Source of the DNA: Lycocorax pyrrhopterus obiensis
Taxonomy: Eukaryota > Chordata > Aves > Passeriformes > Paradisaeidae
Reading direction: 5' to 3'
DNA length: 64,000 bases
NCBI GenBank assembly: GCA_014706295.1
Contig: JACSVZ010000007.1
Coordinates: 52,528,975 to 52,592,974 of the forward strand
Both the position numbers and the translations under genes were made by a program. Position 1 is the first letter of the stretch; each line of letters opens with the position of its first letter. Below, one piece after another: positions 42,861 through 54,272 of this stretch. The notes beneath the pieces were generated by a model. The model was not told the DNA's origin. It ran no database searches and saw nothing but the letters and a program-made list of their open reading frames with translations.

Positions 42861-44079
42861 GAGTGTCTTGGGTTTTTTCACATCTTTAAAAATAAACTTG
42901 GGATCAAAGTCATTGAGGTTATCACCTCTTTTGACTGCTTAAACTTGCTAAATGCACATTTCTCGTTCTTGTGAAGAAATGGTGCATTTCCTGAAGCATG
43001 GCAGAGTGAGGAGCAGGAACTGCAGGTACCTCTGTGCTGGTCTGGTGCTTTGCAGACAGGAACAGGAGGACATTCAGAAGGCTGGATGTTGTCAGAAATC
43101 CACTTGAATATGGATTCTCCTGAAATTTAATGGATATCCCTTCTAAGGCATTTTAGATTATGGAATAGTTGCTTTTTCTTTTTTTGGCTCACCATTGGCA
43201 TCCACAATAGAAATGACTCTGCACATTTGAATCTGGGTCCCCAGGTTCCCCTGCATCATTTACAAATACATACATTGCAGTTTCACTTCTCAAGATGCTT
43301 TGCCAGCAGATCTTACAGGATCCTTGCTAAATGCAAAAGAAAACACTTTGAATCAGCAAAACAGCAGGGCTAACTGAACTTGGACACAAAGAAAGAGCCT
43401 TTCAGTGTCCTCTGGAGCCTGCCAAAGCACTAAGTGCTGATGATGACTAACAAGGGTGGCACATCTAATGCAAAGGCTGGCAAGAGTTACCATGCACAGT
43501 GCAGCGGGAGGGCCACCCTCGACTAGGGATGGAGAGGTGGAGGGATGTGGGGAGCCAGAGGCCCTGGAGATGCATGGCCCAGGTGTGTGGACAAGTTTCT
43601 GGATCTGCAGTGGAGACAGAAGGCGCCAAGAGAAAGCTTGGTTCTGGCGGAGTCAGAAGGAAAACTCCTGGCTCAGATAAATGAGTAATTTACCCCTAGT
43701 TTGTGGAAGGAAGAGGGATTTGAAAAGTGTAACAAAGGTGAGGATCCAAAGGGAAGCATGCCTTATGCTTCCTGCTGATTATTTCATTTCTCATCTCTCT
43801 GACCTTTCTGATCACTCTAAATATAATATTTCAACTTTAAAGCTTGAAAATAGATATTTGGCTCTTCAGCCGAGCTGGCATTTCATTCCTTTTTCTGCTC
43901 TGTGCTGTAACATTCCTATGAGCACAGAATAACTGCATTTTTTTTTGACTGTTATTGCAATGATTTTCTTACAGATGAGATTGCCCCTGGGTGGCTTTAC
44001 ATTCTCTCATCAGCCTGAGAGTGCACCCCCAAATCACCTCTTCTTGCTTATCAGAGTTTACTGGTGTGTCCAGAAATTG

Positions 44080-44600
44080 CCCAACGAGGGTCATGCTGTA
44101 TGTACTTCTTGTCTTACATCACATTATATTGCAGTCGGATCTTTCGACACCGCCGTATTTTTAAATAACGCTTTCCCTGACGCTGCAAATGGTGCAGAAC
44201 ACTGTAGAGGCCGACAGCCACCAAAGTGAGCTGTTGAGTTGGGGGCAGGAGCTTTGGTCAGCAAAGTGTAACACACAGGGAAACTATTTTTTGCAGCAGT
44301 ACAGTGAGAAACCATTGCAAAAACCTCAGTGTGCAGAGCTGTGTCCTTGGCCATGCTGTGAAGGTCAGCGTGTTGGGTGCCATCAGTGAGGGCTGTGGGT
44401 GCAGGAGCTGCACCAAAGTCTGCTTTGCAGGCAGGTTTTCTCACACACTTCACTGCCACGGCTTGCGTTCACTGCAGGGTCTCTTCAGCTTCCGAGGTTA
44501 AATTACAGATATGACACAGAGCTGTGTTTTTCTTCTGGAGCGTTCTTAAGGTGCCCCAAGCCTGGGGAACTCGCTGAGAGGTCCACACCAACAGTTTCTA
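44080..44600. promoter_or_regulatory. Second CpG-enriched intronic patch
   Basis: CpGs are concentrated here, densest at 44131-44215 (about seven in 85 bp, including gacaccgccgtat and gccgacagcc). No repeat family or ORF of known type was recognised. It could be a regulatory element, or an old GC-rich insertion I cannot classify. Confidence 0.25.
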
Positions 44601-45892
44601 CGGTGCTTTTAATGGAAACCAAATTTTTTCCCAGAAATGTGTTACATTTGGTTGTACTTTTTATTTTACTGAAATAAAAGAAGTGGAACTTTCCACCTTC
44701 CTGAGAAGATGAAGGATGTATCTTTCATTCTGAAATTACATTTTGCTTCACTTTTTGTTTTCAAATGCACATAATGTAAATTACAGTATTTGGTTATCTT
44801 GAAGGCAATGACAAAACCCTAGATTTCTGATTCAAAGTAAAGAGAAATTCAAGCTAAACGTTCTTTTGTGTTTCCATTTTGAAGCTCCAATTCATGGCAA
44901 ATTACAAAACTGTAAAAATACCCTTTTTATTTTTGAAGATGAAAGGAAACAGGATATTTTTAAAGAAAAGGAATATCCTTTAATGAGACTCAAACCTCCA
45001 TACATTTCTGTGCAAATTCAAAAATTGTCTTTAAACTAAATTTTTTAATTAAACCCCAAAATTCTACCAAAAGTTCGTTTTTCATGGCTGCACTAGAAAC
45101 AGTAATGCAGCAATGAGTCCTGGTCAGCAGCATCTTGAATTATTGGATTGCATATTATTTTTATTACATTTATTTTTAGTGTCAAAATTCATTTACAGCT
45201 AATGTGAGAACATGAGCTATTTTAACAAAACTGCAAAACATATTGTCAGCTTTCACACCACATAAATTAAACTGGTATTTTCTCATACTAGATGAGAAAT
45301 AGATACAGTAGGATATTTGGGATTTTTAATCATATCACACGATTCTGAAAGTGTCTGTTGTGCTAATCAGCTGATTTTTGGGTTTAGTTTTAATTGTTCT
45401 GCAACACTGAGAAAGTGATGATGTACATATGTGCTTTAAAATTAGGTGGTTTTATTTCTTCCAGTTTAACCTTGCTTGGAGATTTTGAAATCACCACATC
45501 TCAGTCTTCTCACTGAGCTCAGTGCCTGCAGAAGTTATCATTCAATCTTAGTTTCTTTCATTTTTTCAGCTGAAGCATGTTCTTCCCCTCATGTGAGTTC
45601 CTGTTAACATGAGAGCATTTAAGGATGAACTCTAGTAGTCTCTAGGGTTCCTTCCTCCATGGCCCAGGTTGTTCAGGGTTTGACCTCTGCCATGGGTTTA
45701 TCAACAGGGGTGGTTTGCTGGAGCCAATTTAAATCAATCCTTTTTTCTCCCTGTCAGTAGTGGAATGGTCTTCCAGTGCTTTTACTTAAGTGTTCTGGTC
45801 ATGTTATCAATGACTCATTTTAAAAAAGAGCAAAATTTGACCGGCTGATAGGGTGAAGCATAGTGTCTGTGCTGGCCTCTTCATGCACAGCA

Positions 45893-46023
45893 TTAAAAAA
45901 AACCCAAACCCAACCAACCAACCAAAACAAAACAAACAAAAAACAACAAAAAAAACCCCCTACAAAAAACAACAACAAAAAACCCAAATCAAACCAGCCA
46001 AACAAAAAAAACCCCAACCAAAC
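45893..46023. repeat. A/C-rich (CAAA/CCAA) low-complexity tract
   Basis: About 130 bp almost without T or G on the + strand, built from degenerate caaac, ccaa and aacaac units. Such tracts are common in bird genomes. Here it directly precedes the tandem duplication at 46034. Confidence 0.85.
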
Positions 46024-46033
46024 AGAGCTGTTT

Positions 46034-46180
46034 GGGGATGGTGCATTTTCACAGCATATAAAGTTCTCCTGAAAGGAGATGCTTTGGGAACCAATTGGGT
46101 GGTGCATTGGGGATGGTGCATTTTCACAGCATATAAAGTTCTGAAAGGAGATGCTTTGGGAACCAGTTGGGTGGTGCATT
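46034..46180. repeat. Two-copy tandem duplication (75 + 72 bp)
   Basis: Unit 1 (46034-46108) and unit 2 (46109-46180) both start ggggatggtgcattttcac and end gggtggtgcatt. They differ by one 3-nt deletion (after aaagttct) and one A/G substitution, which indicates a recent duplication. Each unit carries catataaag. Confidence 0.95.
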
Positions 46181-46974
46181 TTTATAGGGCTGCATGTACA
46201 AGGCACGTAGGACATGGGGTAAGAACTAAATCCCCAAAATCATAGGACTGTGGCTGAACAATGTAATAGCCAGGAATCCTTGGCATGAAACTGTCTCTAG
46301 AAGAGGGCTAACAGCTGCACCTTGTGGGCTTGAAATGCCTTGCAGAGGGAAAGAAGCCCTTTGTCATGACACTGACTTTCATTAAAGTCTTTCATTAACT
46401 GACTTTGAGAAGTTATCAGCAGGGCTTTGTCTTGTCAGAATAGATCTTTATTTTGGGGTAGTAAAGATGAGGGCACATTTACAATGATGACTGTGTAGAG
46501 AGAGTATTATGCAGGGATTTATGCTCATTTGCATGTCAGATTAAGGTTTTATGCCATGCCCTGTGTGAATTAAACACAGATAGCAGTTATGAGAGTTATG
46601 AGATTTTCTGATGGATTTCTATGCTGAATTGCAGTGAAATTTTATATTATCAGATGGATGTGCACACTCCAATACATTAATATCCTTCCGTATTTGGAAT
46701 GGATATAAAAATAGATATCACATTTTACATGCAAATTATTCACCATATTTGCACAGATTTTTATTTCAAAGAAATTAAAGGTCATTCTGACTCCAGAGGG
46801 AATAAAGTTTACAATTGGTACGACAAAGCAGAGCTGCCTGTCCTTTAATGTTACTGGTCCCCTCAGGGAATGGTGCTTCATGTCCCCTGTCTCAGGCAGC
46901 AGACAGTGTGGATCCAGCTTCCCGTGCCACACCACATCACTGCAGTCACGATCAGAGCCATCTCTCAAAAAAAA

Positions 46975-47381
46975 AATAGGTAACGAAGGGGAAGATGACA
47001 CAGAGAGAGAAATAAAACCCAAGAAAGATGAGTGATACAAATGAAAACCATTGCTCACCAGCCGGGCAATGCCCAGCCAGTCCTTGAGCAGCAGCCCCTG
47101 GCCAACCTTCCCCCTGGATTTGTTGGTGAGTGTGACACCACATGGTATGGAGCATGCCTTGGGTCAGCTGGGGTCAGCTGTCCCAGTTGTGTCCCCTCCC
47201 AGCTCCTTGTGCACCCCCAGCCTGCTCACTGGTGGGGTGGGGTGAGAGGCTTTGTGTAAGCACTGCTTAGCAACAACTAAAACATCCCTGTACTATCAAC
47301 ATAATTTCCAGCAAAAATCTGAAATATATCCCCATAGTAGCTATGAAGAAAATTAACTCTATTGCAGCTGGAACCAGCACA
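46975..47381 (-). mobile_element. Endogenous-retrovirus LTR fragment A
   Basis: On the minus strand it begins TGTGCTGGTTCC at 47381 and runs through a block equivalent to atagagttaattttcttcat. It then passes gctgggggtgcacaaggagc and gggaggggacacaactggga. This order matches a common avian LTR family, probably ERVL-like, though the exact family cannot be fixed by eye. The boundary near 46975 is approximate, and no 3' CA terminus or target-site duplication was identified. There is no coding region. Confidence 0.7.
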
Positions 47382-47519
47382 CCAGTCTTCTGCAAAGTGA
47401 TCACCCACACCAGGAGTGCAAAAAAACGTTGGTGTATTTCTTCCTGGAAGTCTGCAGAACACCAACACAATATATGAACATACACTAATTTTATTCATAG
47501 GATCACAGCTTGAGTATGA

Positions 47520-47843
47520 AGGGATTTTGGGAGATCATCCCCCAGCAGTGATCAGCCCCTCGCAGTCCAACTCCCCCAGGTTATGTACTGACCACAACAC
47601 TCGAGGCTGTGGAATACCCCTTTGGCCAGTTTGCATCAGCTGTCCGGGCCATGCTGCCTCTCAGCTTCTTGTGCATCTCCTCACTGTCAGAGCATGGGAA
47701 ACTGAAAAGTCCTTGACTTAGGGTAAGCACTGCTCAGCAACAGCCAAAACAGCTGTGTTATCCACATTATTCTCCTACTGAATCCAAAACACAGCTCTGC
47801 ACCAGCTACTAGGAAGAAAATTATCCCAGCTGAAGCCACAACA
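47520..47843 (-). mobile_element. Endogenous-retrovirus LTR fragment B
   Basis: A second, related but more diverged LTR piece lies in the same orientation. The + strand shows aatacccctttggccagttt, tcagcttcttgtgcatctcc, taagcactgctcagcaacag, aatccaaaacacagctctgc, then gctactaggaagaaaattat. It parallels fragment A block for block but differs in many positions, pointing to a different subfamily. Its outer end near 47843 abuts a CR1 tail. Confidence 0.68.
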
Positions 47844-47882
47844 GGGTGTTTTCCAACCTGAATGGTTCTGTGATTCTATGAC
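47844..47882 (+). mobile_element. CR1 3' terminal fragment, sense
   Basis: The sequence ttccaacctgaatggttctg followed by tgattctatga is the sense 3' terminus of CR1. It is only about 39 bp, wedged between LTR fragment B and an oppositely oriented CR1 piece. Confidence 0.75.
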
Positions 47883-47884
47883 CT

Positions 47885-47985
47885 TTCCCTAGCTCAGTTT
47901 GCTCAAAGCACCATTGAACCTGACCTTGAACACTTCCCATGATGGGGCATCCACAGCTCCTGCAGGCAGCCCATTCCAGTATTAA
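47885..47985 (-). mobile_element. CR1 internal 3' fragment, antisense
   Basis: The sequence ctcagtttgctcaaagcacc, then ctgaccttgaacacttccc and gatggggcatccacagctcc, is the reverse complement of the CR1 3' region. It lacks the terminal tail. Weaker similarity may continue to about 48105. Confidence 0.8.
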
Positions 47986-50302
47986 CTGAGAGCACTGAGC
48001 TGCTAAGTGCCAGGTACAAGTGCTGCTTTGCAGGATTCAGACCCTCTCCTCTGTGCCCAGTTCAGCCTCCTCTTCTGCAGAAGGATTTTCTGAGGAAGTG
48101 TTCTGAGGGAAAAGCTATTTCATGCAATACTTCGGTAAGGAGAGAAAATTTCTATGAAGGAAGTGGACTTTCAGCTGTTGGACTTCACATCAAGAAGAAT
48201 TATTAAAATGTGAAAATAATGTTGAGCTAGAGGGTAATGGGATGTGCTGATGGTATGAAATGGGCTTTGTGGTATTTCAGTGAGAGTTTAGCTCTTGCCA
48301 GTAAAACATGCTAGTTAGAAAAGGAGATAAAATGCTCCCATATCCCAAATGTGAGTTACTGTAGGATTTATGAACATGGTCAGGGCTGTTTTGGTTCTGA
48401 CTGATGATAGTAAGAGACTGCTGTGACCCTGCTACTTCACAACATCTCTATTTAAAGTGTCAGTGTATCACTTTTTCATAATATTGCGAGTCTGTTTCCC
48501 CAAATTTCCTTGAGGTGTTGTTCATGGCTGCTTTCACAATTTTTCAGCTCAGCTAAGATGATTGATTAAAAATAGAACAACTGTCTTAAAGGTATTCCAT
48601 GGCTCAATTCTTCCGCTGAATTGCTCTTGCCTGGTCTCCTATCCTGGCTATGTATATTGGATCCTGGGAGGAGGTGTGCTGCTACCACGAGTATTTGCGA
48701 GAGGGATGTAGCAAGGGAGCCTTCACCAGATATTGAGGAAAAGTAACATCTAGCTGGTAAGCCTGAGCATACAGAGAAGAAACCTTATCATAATTATTCT
48801 CTTCCAGTATAGCACAGCACACATCTGGAATTATATATATTTTTAAAATTCTATAGATTTGTTCACATCAAGATTGCAAAAAGTATTTATTTTTAAAATT
48901 TCTTTTAAGGGACAACCTTCAAAAGCAAACAAGTTTTGACAAAAGCTGTTCAGCAGTTGCCTTTGTATTTATGTATTAGAATATGGTGAACAAAGCAAAC
49001 CAATTATTAAATACAAAGTTGTCTCTAATAATGTGTTTTAATAATACGTCGTGTTACTACACAAAGTGTGAAAATTTGGTACCCCTGGTGTCCCTAGGTT
49101 TAAAAATTCCAATTTTTTAGTACTACACCTTACAATTTCCTTTCTGTCTGTGATATGAACATGTATTACTTTGGCCTGAATGGTAAAAAGTAAATACCTG
49201 CCCAGCTGGTGTGGGTGGTGGGGGAGTGACAGCAGCAGCCCATCCTGCTGGTCAGAGACATCTTCACACTTGGACCTCAGAACTGCTTTGCTAAAATAAG
49301 TGAAGAGTTAATGAACCCTTCACATCTCACCAGCTAAGTAAGTATTGCTGCAAAGGACATCTGACCTGAGCGAGAGGTTCAAAAGAGCCTCTGTGTTCTG
49401 GTTTTGGTGTGGCTGCTCCTGTGGAGCCCCACGCTCTTTGCCATACCCCTGTGACCACTCCCTGTCTGGGATGGGCACTTTCCTAACTTTCAAGAGGTGC
49501 TACCCCTTGCAGAGTGGCATTTAACATTGAAACTGAGAAGTTTTATGTGTCACATTGGTATTTCAAGCTCTGCTTAGCAAATCTTTGATAGCAGACAGGC
49601 GTGATTCACACCGTGGTGCCAGGCAGATGGGTGACACGGGCTGTGGGTAAAGCCGTCTCCTGCCTCGGGCTCTGCTCTGCCTGATCCCAGGATTTGCGGT
49701 CTAGGGGAGCTTGGGTACATTGTTCCTGTTGCCACTTGTGTGAGTAGAGACGCAAACCAGCCTCAGGAGACATGAAGTTTTGTGACAGATTTGAGGTGAG
49801 ATCGCACTCTTTCCCCGGAGTGTTCTTCATCCCACAGGATGTCCCTGGTCACACTGGAATTCACTGGGTCTGTGTTTAGGTGCCAGCTTTTCCCCAGCAT
49901 CTCATCTGGACACTGTGTCTGACTGCTTAAGTCAATGTCTCTGTTCATGTTCCACTTAGGAAGCTTTTTATAAAATAGTCCAGCTGGCTCAGCTGTGTCT
50001 TCTGGAAGGGGTGATTTGGGCTGCCATCAGCCGAAGTACTCACTGGAAGTGAAACAATCATGTAAATAATGGTGCTTACAAAGCCCTCAGTGCTACCGAG
50101 TCCTGCCTTGGACAGCTGGTCTGTTTTTCTGAAAAGTTTTTCAGTGCCACTTTTTCAAAATCAAAATAACTGCATGTAGCCCTCCCCCGCTTATATCTTT
50201 AAACTATTATTTTTAAAATATAGTAATGATAGATATTAATTAGACAGCTACATGGCTGCTAAAGCAGATGTCAGGTACTTTCACTGGCTGGATTGAAAGA
50301 GG

Positions 50303-50361
50303 GGAATCACAAAATGACAGAACCACAGAATGGGTAAGGTTGGAAGGGACCACAGTGGGAT
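50303..50361 (-). mobile_element. Short CR1 3' tail, antisense
   Basis: The sequence gaatcacaaaatgacagaac, then cacagaatgggtaaggttgg and aagggaccacagtggga, is the reverse complement of a CR1 3' end of about 60 bp. The rest of the element is absent. Confidence 0.85.
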
Positions 50362-51554
50362 AAAATATTTGTACATCCAGAAGAAGTTAGCTAATATTAA
50401 TTCTGAGTAGTTGCACTGTAGCCAGAAATAAAATTGCAGTTTTTTTCATGTGTGAACCTCAGTTGCTGTATACTGTAAATCCTGCAGGTCTGCTTCTCTT
50501 ACGTGGCCTTTGTACAACGCACTGACTTCATGCAGTCACCTCTGATTTACACGTTTGGTGGAAGCCAAATCTGTTGAGGCTAACAGGTTTATAAAATGCG
50601 ACCTATTCCTATTGAAGAGTGAGGGTAGCACATGAGATGATCATAGTGTGCATGTTTTTCTTCTGAATGACCCGTGTTAAAGCTTCTTGCATGAGAGGCT
50701 TTCTCTGCTCACTAACTCAGCTGACTTGTCTGGTCACCTCCACCTTTCTCTTGCAGTTGAACTATGTGAAGAGATTCATAGAGCCATTAGAAAATGAATT
50801 TCAGCATAAAAGGAGGCAGATATGCGATTACACCTGTATTTTGTTTTATTTTCCAGTTATAAAGTGTGGTATTTATGCTTATTTCTCTTTTTTTCCTGAG
50901 AAGATCCAGACACAAGGGATGGCATATTTCAGCAGAGAGGATTGGTGGTGGTTTGTTGTGCCGTCTTAGAACAAGTCCATATTGCAAGCTGAATGGGGCA
51001 AGTAGGATTTAATAATTGGTTTATTAGAATATTCTTATATTTTTTGGCAAGCAGGCAGCAGACTTGCTGTGGGCTCCAGCAGCATTTTGTCTCCTGGTGC
51101 TTTCTTGAGAACTGAGGATGTCTTTAGTCTATGGTACTATTTAAAGCAAGCTCAGTCATGTATGTGTAGAGTATTGGCTAAGTGTGTGTCAGGTTTTATG
51201 GGATGGAGTGACGAGCTGCTCAGGGGACTAGCAGGAGGATGGGGCACTTTGCTTGCTTTTTCCGTCCTTTGTTTCCTTGTTCACATTCCAGCTGGACAGA
51301 AGTCCAGCCCAGGAATGAGCAAGTGATGGCTGTGCAGCTATTTGGGAAGGCCCGAGCAGCTCAACAATTTGTGCTGCCTCAGGGAGTGAAAAGTGTTCCA
51401 TGTCCTTCAAAACCTGTCTGCCCTTTTTAGAGCCTATGAGTACTGGCTCTCTGTCTGCCCCTGGCTGGTCCAGAGTGTACATCCAAAAATCTGTCTCTGT
51501 TGGTCTCAGAAGAGAAACCAAAATGCCTGCCCTGTGGATTGTCCTGATTTCTCG

Positions 51555-51597
51555 TTCTTGTAATTGATTTTTATTTTTTATTTTTTTATTTGTTATG
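51555..51597. repeat. T-rich low-complexity tract
   Basis: Consists of runs of T broken by single A and G bases. No element boundary is seen. Confidence 0.6.
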
Positions 51598-53683
51598 GAA
51601 AGCATAAGCAAAGTACATCAGCTAGTCAGGAACCAGAAATGTATGCAGCTGGTCCAAATCAAATTTTTTCAATGAGAAAAGGATAGGCTTTGGTCTCCAG
51701 TCTTCCAGTTCAATCATCCTAAAAGCACTAGATGTTTCAGAAAAAAAGACAACATTTAAATATATTTATTATTCTGCCAACATTTATTTGAATTAAAATT
51801 CACTGGAGGAGAGTTTAGGGGGAAAGGAAGTATAATTTCATTTGCTAAGTGATACTGGAAGATTCCTTGTGAACTGTAAAGAGGCTGAGGGGAAAAAAAT
51901 CCTGTTTTCATTTCATCCTTTTTTAGGACACTAAGAGCTGGCAGGTGGGGAAAGTCTGACAGAACACCTTGTGCATTGGCACAGAAGCAGCATAAAGTCT
52001 TTCACATATACGTATTCTGAAAATTAATTATTTTCAGCTGTTGCAGTGGGAACACAATATAATGATTCCTCCAGGTCTGCTGTTACAATGCATCATTTCT
52101 GTCTATTCCCTGCAGCCCAGGTTCAGCCTGCAGCTGATGGTGCTTGGCCATGACCAGTCCAGCTGTCAAAAGCGATGGCTCAGAGGTTTATGTTTAAGCA
52201 TGTGCTCGCCTACTTGTCCAGGTAGGATCCCAAGTGGCGTTGCAATACTGCAGTGCAGAAGAGCAAAGTGTTGGCATCAGGAGGCTGGAGAGACTCAATG
52301 AGCTGCCAGTTTCTGTCCCAAGTTTCCTAAATCCCCAGGGCAGGAAGGAGACAAGCCTTGTCTCCAGCAGGTCTGTACAGCACACTCCTGCCATGAGCCG
52401 TGCCATTCAGGGCATGGCTGCATTACCACAGGTAAGTAGCAGTTTATACAAGTGTTTTTAGTGAGATTTTAGCTTCAGCAGTTGTGAGTGTTGCTGAGGA
52501 GAGTGTGATCTCTGACAGGGAGAGACCTTTATCACCAAGGGAACTTCTGATTCTGCCTTTCCCTGTCGTTCGATATTTCTTGTCATTCCCATCTCCAGTC
52601 AAATGCACCTTTGTTTATTCTTCAGGATGTCAAGCTCCAGCATGACAGCTCTGTGCAGCGTGTTTATCCACCAGGAAGAAAGACCTCCAGGAAGGATGCC
52701 CTTGAGAGAGAGCTGAGTGCAGCCACAGTTCCCATCTGCAGCACCCAGGCGCTCTCTCCAATGCAACCCCTCACCCATGCTGTTGTCCCTCTCTATTAAT
52801 GAGAGGGGCAGCTGAGAGCCGTGACTCATTCACCATTTTGCTCCTTACTTTCCCTCTGGCCATAGACCTGAGAACAACATCTTTTTTCTTTTTTGCCTTT
52901 TCATCCTTTCAGAGCGTATCTGGATGTATTGACTCTTTCTTCTTTTGTTGTCCCTGAGTCAGAGTCTTTGCACGAACCCTCTCTGAAGCTCTTGCAGGAC
53001 TGCTTGAGGTGTTCAGGGCTGAGCTGCCTGGACTACAGCAACACCAGCAACACATCCAGGGAGGCTCCCAGGCAACCCAAATCAGAGGAGCATCATCACC
53101 TGCTAGTTGAGGTGGTGGATACCTGCTCCCTTGGCTGTCACCATTCTTGGCCCTAGAACCTGTGTCCCTTCCATGAGCAGGCACATGCTTACCTTATCCT
53201 CAGTTCACCTTCAAACAGGCAGCAGTGTTACCCACAGTCAGCTGGGAGGACATGCAAGGGCAGTGGTGCAGGGCAAGAAGGTTCCTCTGCCATTTCAGCC
53301 TGGCAGCTGCTCCCCAGCTTCCCTTTACCCTGTCTGCCCTTTCTCTAATTTTCCTGGTTTTCCCTAATCTTTCCTAATTTGGGAAATGGGAAAGGAGTGT
53401 AACACACTTTGATGTCTTACTGTTTTAGACACAAACCCAAAGCATCCACATCCAGTCCAAGCACCAGTGAGTTTTGAGAATCACCAGGGGTGGAAACTTC
53501 TCCACGTGACCAGACCCTTGTTCCAGGGCTGTGCCTTTTCCATCATGAACCAGTTGGATGTTGGCATCGCAGTGAGATTGGTCCTCAGCCTTCCTTTCTC
53601 TGAGCCAAACAAGATGACTCCCCTGGCCCCTTCCTCATGTGCCATTTGCAGCCTCCAGCCACCTTCATCATCCTCCAGTGGGT

Positions 53684-54272
53684 CACAGAATCACAGAATC
53701 ATAGAATCGTACAATCATAGGATAGTTTGGGTTGAAGTGGACTTTAAAGATCACCTAGTTCCAACCCTCCTGTCATTGGCAGGGACACCTTCCACTAAAC
53801 CAGGTTGCTCAGGGCTCCATCCAGCCTGGCCTTGAACACTTCCAGGGACAGGGCATCCACAATTTCTCTGGGCAACCTGTTCCAGTGCCTCACCACCTTC
53901 ACAGTAAAGAATGTCCTCCTTATATCTAATCTAAACCTACCTTGCTTCACCTTAAAACCCTTCCCCTTGTCCTATCACTTCATGCCCTTGTAAAAGGTCC
54001 CTCTCCATCTTTCTTGTAAGCTCTCTTTAGGTACTGGAAGGTGCTATAAGGTCTCCCCAGCACCTTCTCTTCTCCAGGCTGAACAATCCCAGCTCTCTCA
54101 GACTGTCTTTCTAGGAGAGGTGCTCCAGCCCTCATGGCCTCCTCTGGACTCGCTCCAACAGGTCCATGTCTTTAATGTGCTGAGGGCTCCAGAGCTGGAC
54201 ATAGTACTCCAGGTAGCAGCTCACAAGAGCAGAGTAGAGAGGAAGAACCCCCTCCCTTGGTCATGGCACTGT
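53684..54272 (-). mobile_element. CR1 LINE 3' fragment, about 590 bp, antisense
   Basis: This is the longest transposon copy here. The + strand starts with four terminal 8-mers (cacagaatcacagaatcata and onward) and continues through cctagttccaaccctcc. It then passes gcctggccttgaacacttcc, caacctgttccagtgcctca, cttctcttctccaggctgaa and actcgctccaacaggtccat, ending near agcagagtagaggaa-like sequence. The order matches the CR1 3' UTR and the end of ORF2 read backwards. It is 5'-truncated and has no intact ORF. It looks less diverged than the other CR1 pieces here. Confidence 0.95.

Noticed and set aside
45853..46245. Paired ORFs on both strands over the A/C-rich tract
   Set aside because: The Lys/Asn/Gln/Pro-rich and Phe/Leu/Gly-rich translations arise from low-complexity DNA that happens to lack stops; they are not genes.
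52611..52799. Candidate downstream EVL exon
   Set aside because: The frame is open, but the translation does not match the EVL linker, proline-rich or EVH2 sequence, and the flanks lack a convincing acceptor/donor pair.
53467..53835. 122-codon ORF
   Set aside because: It runs into the CR1 tail, and its C-terminal part is a translation of the antisense CR1 sequence.
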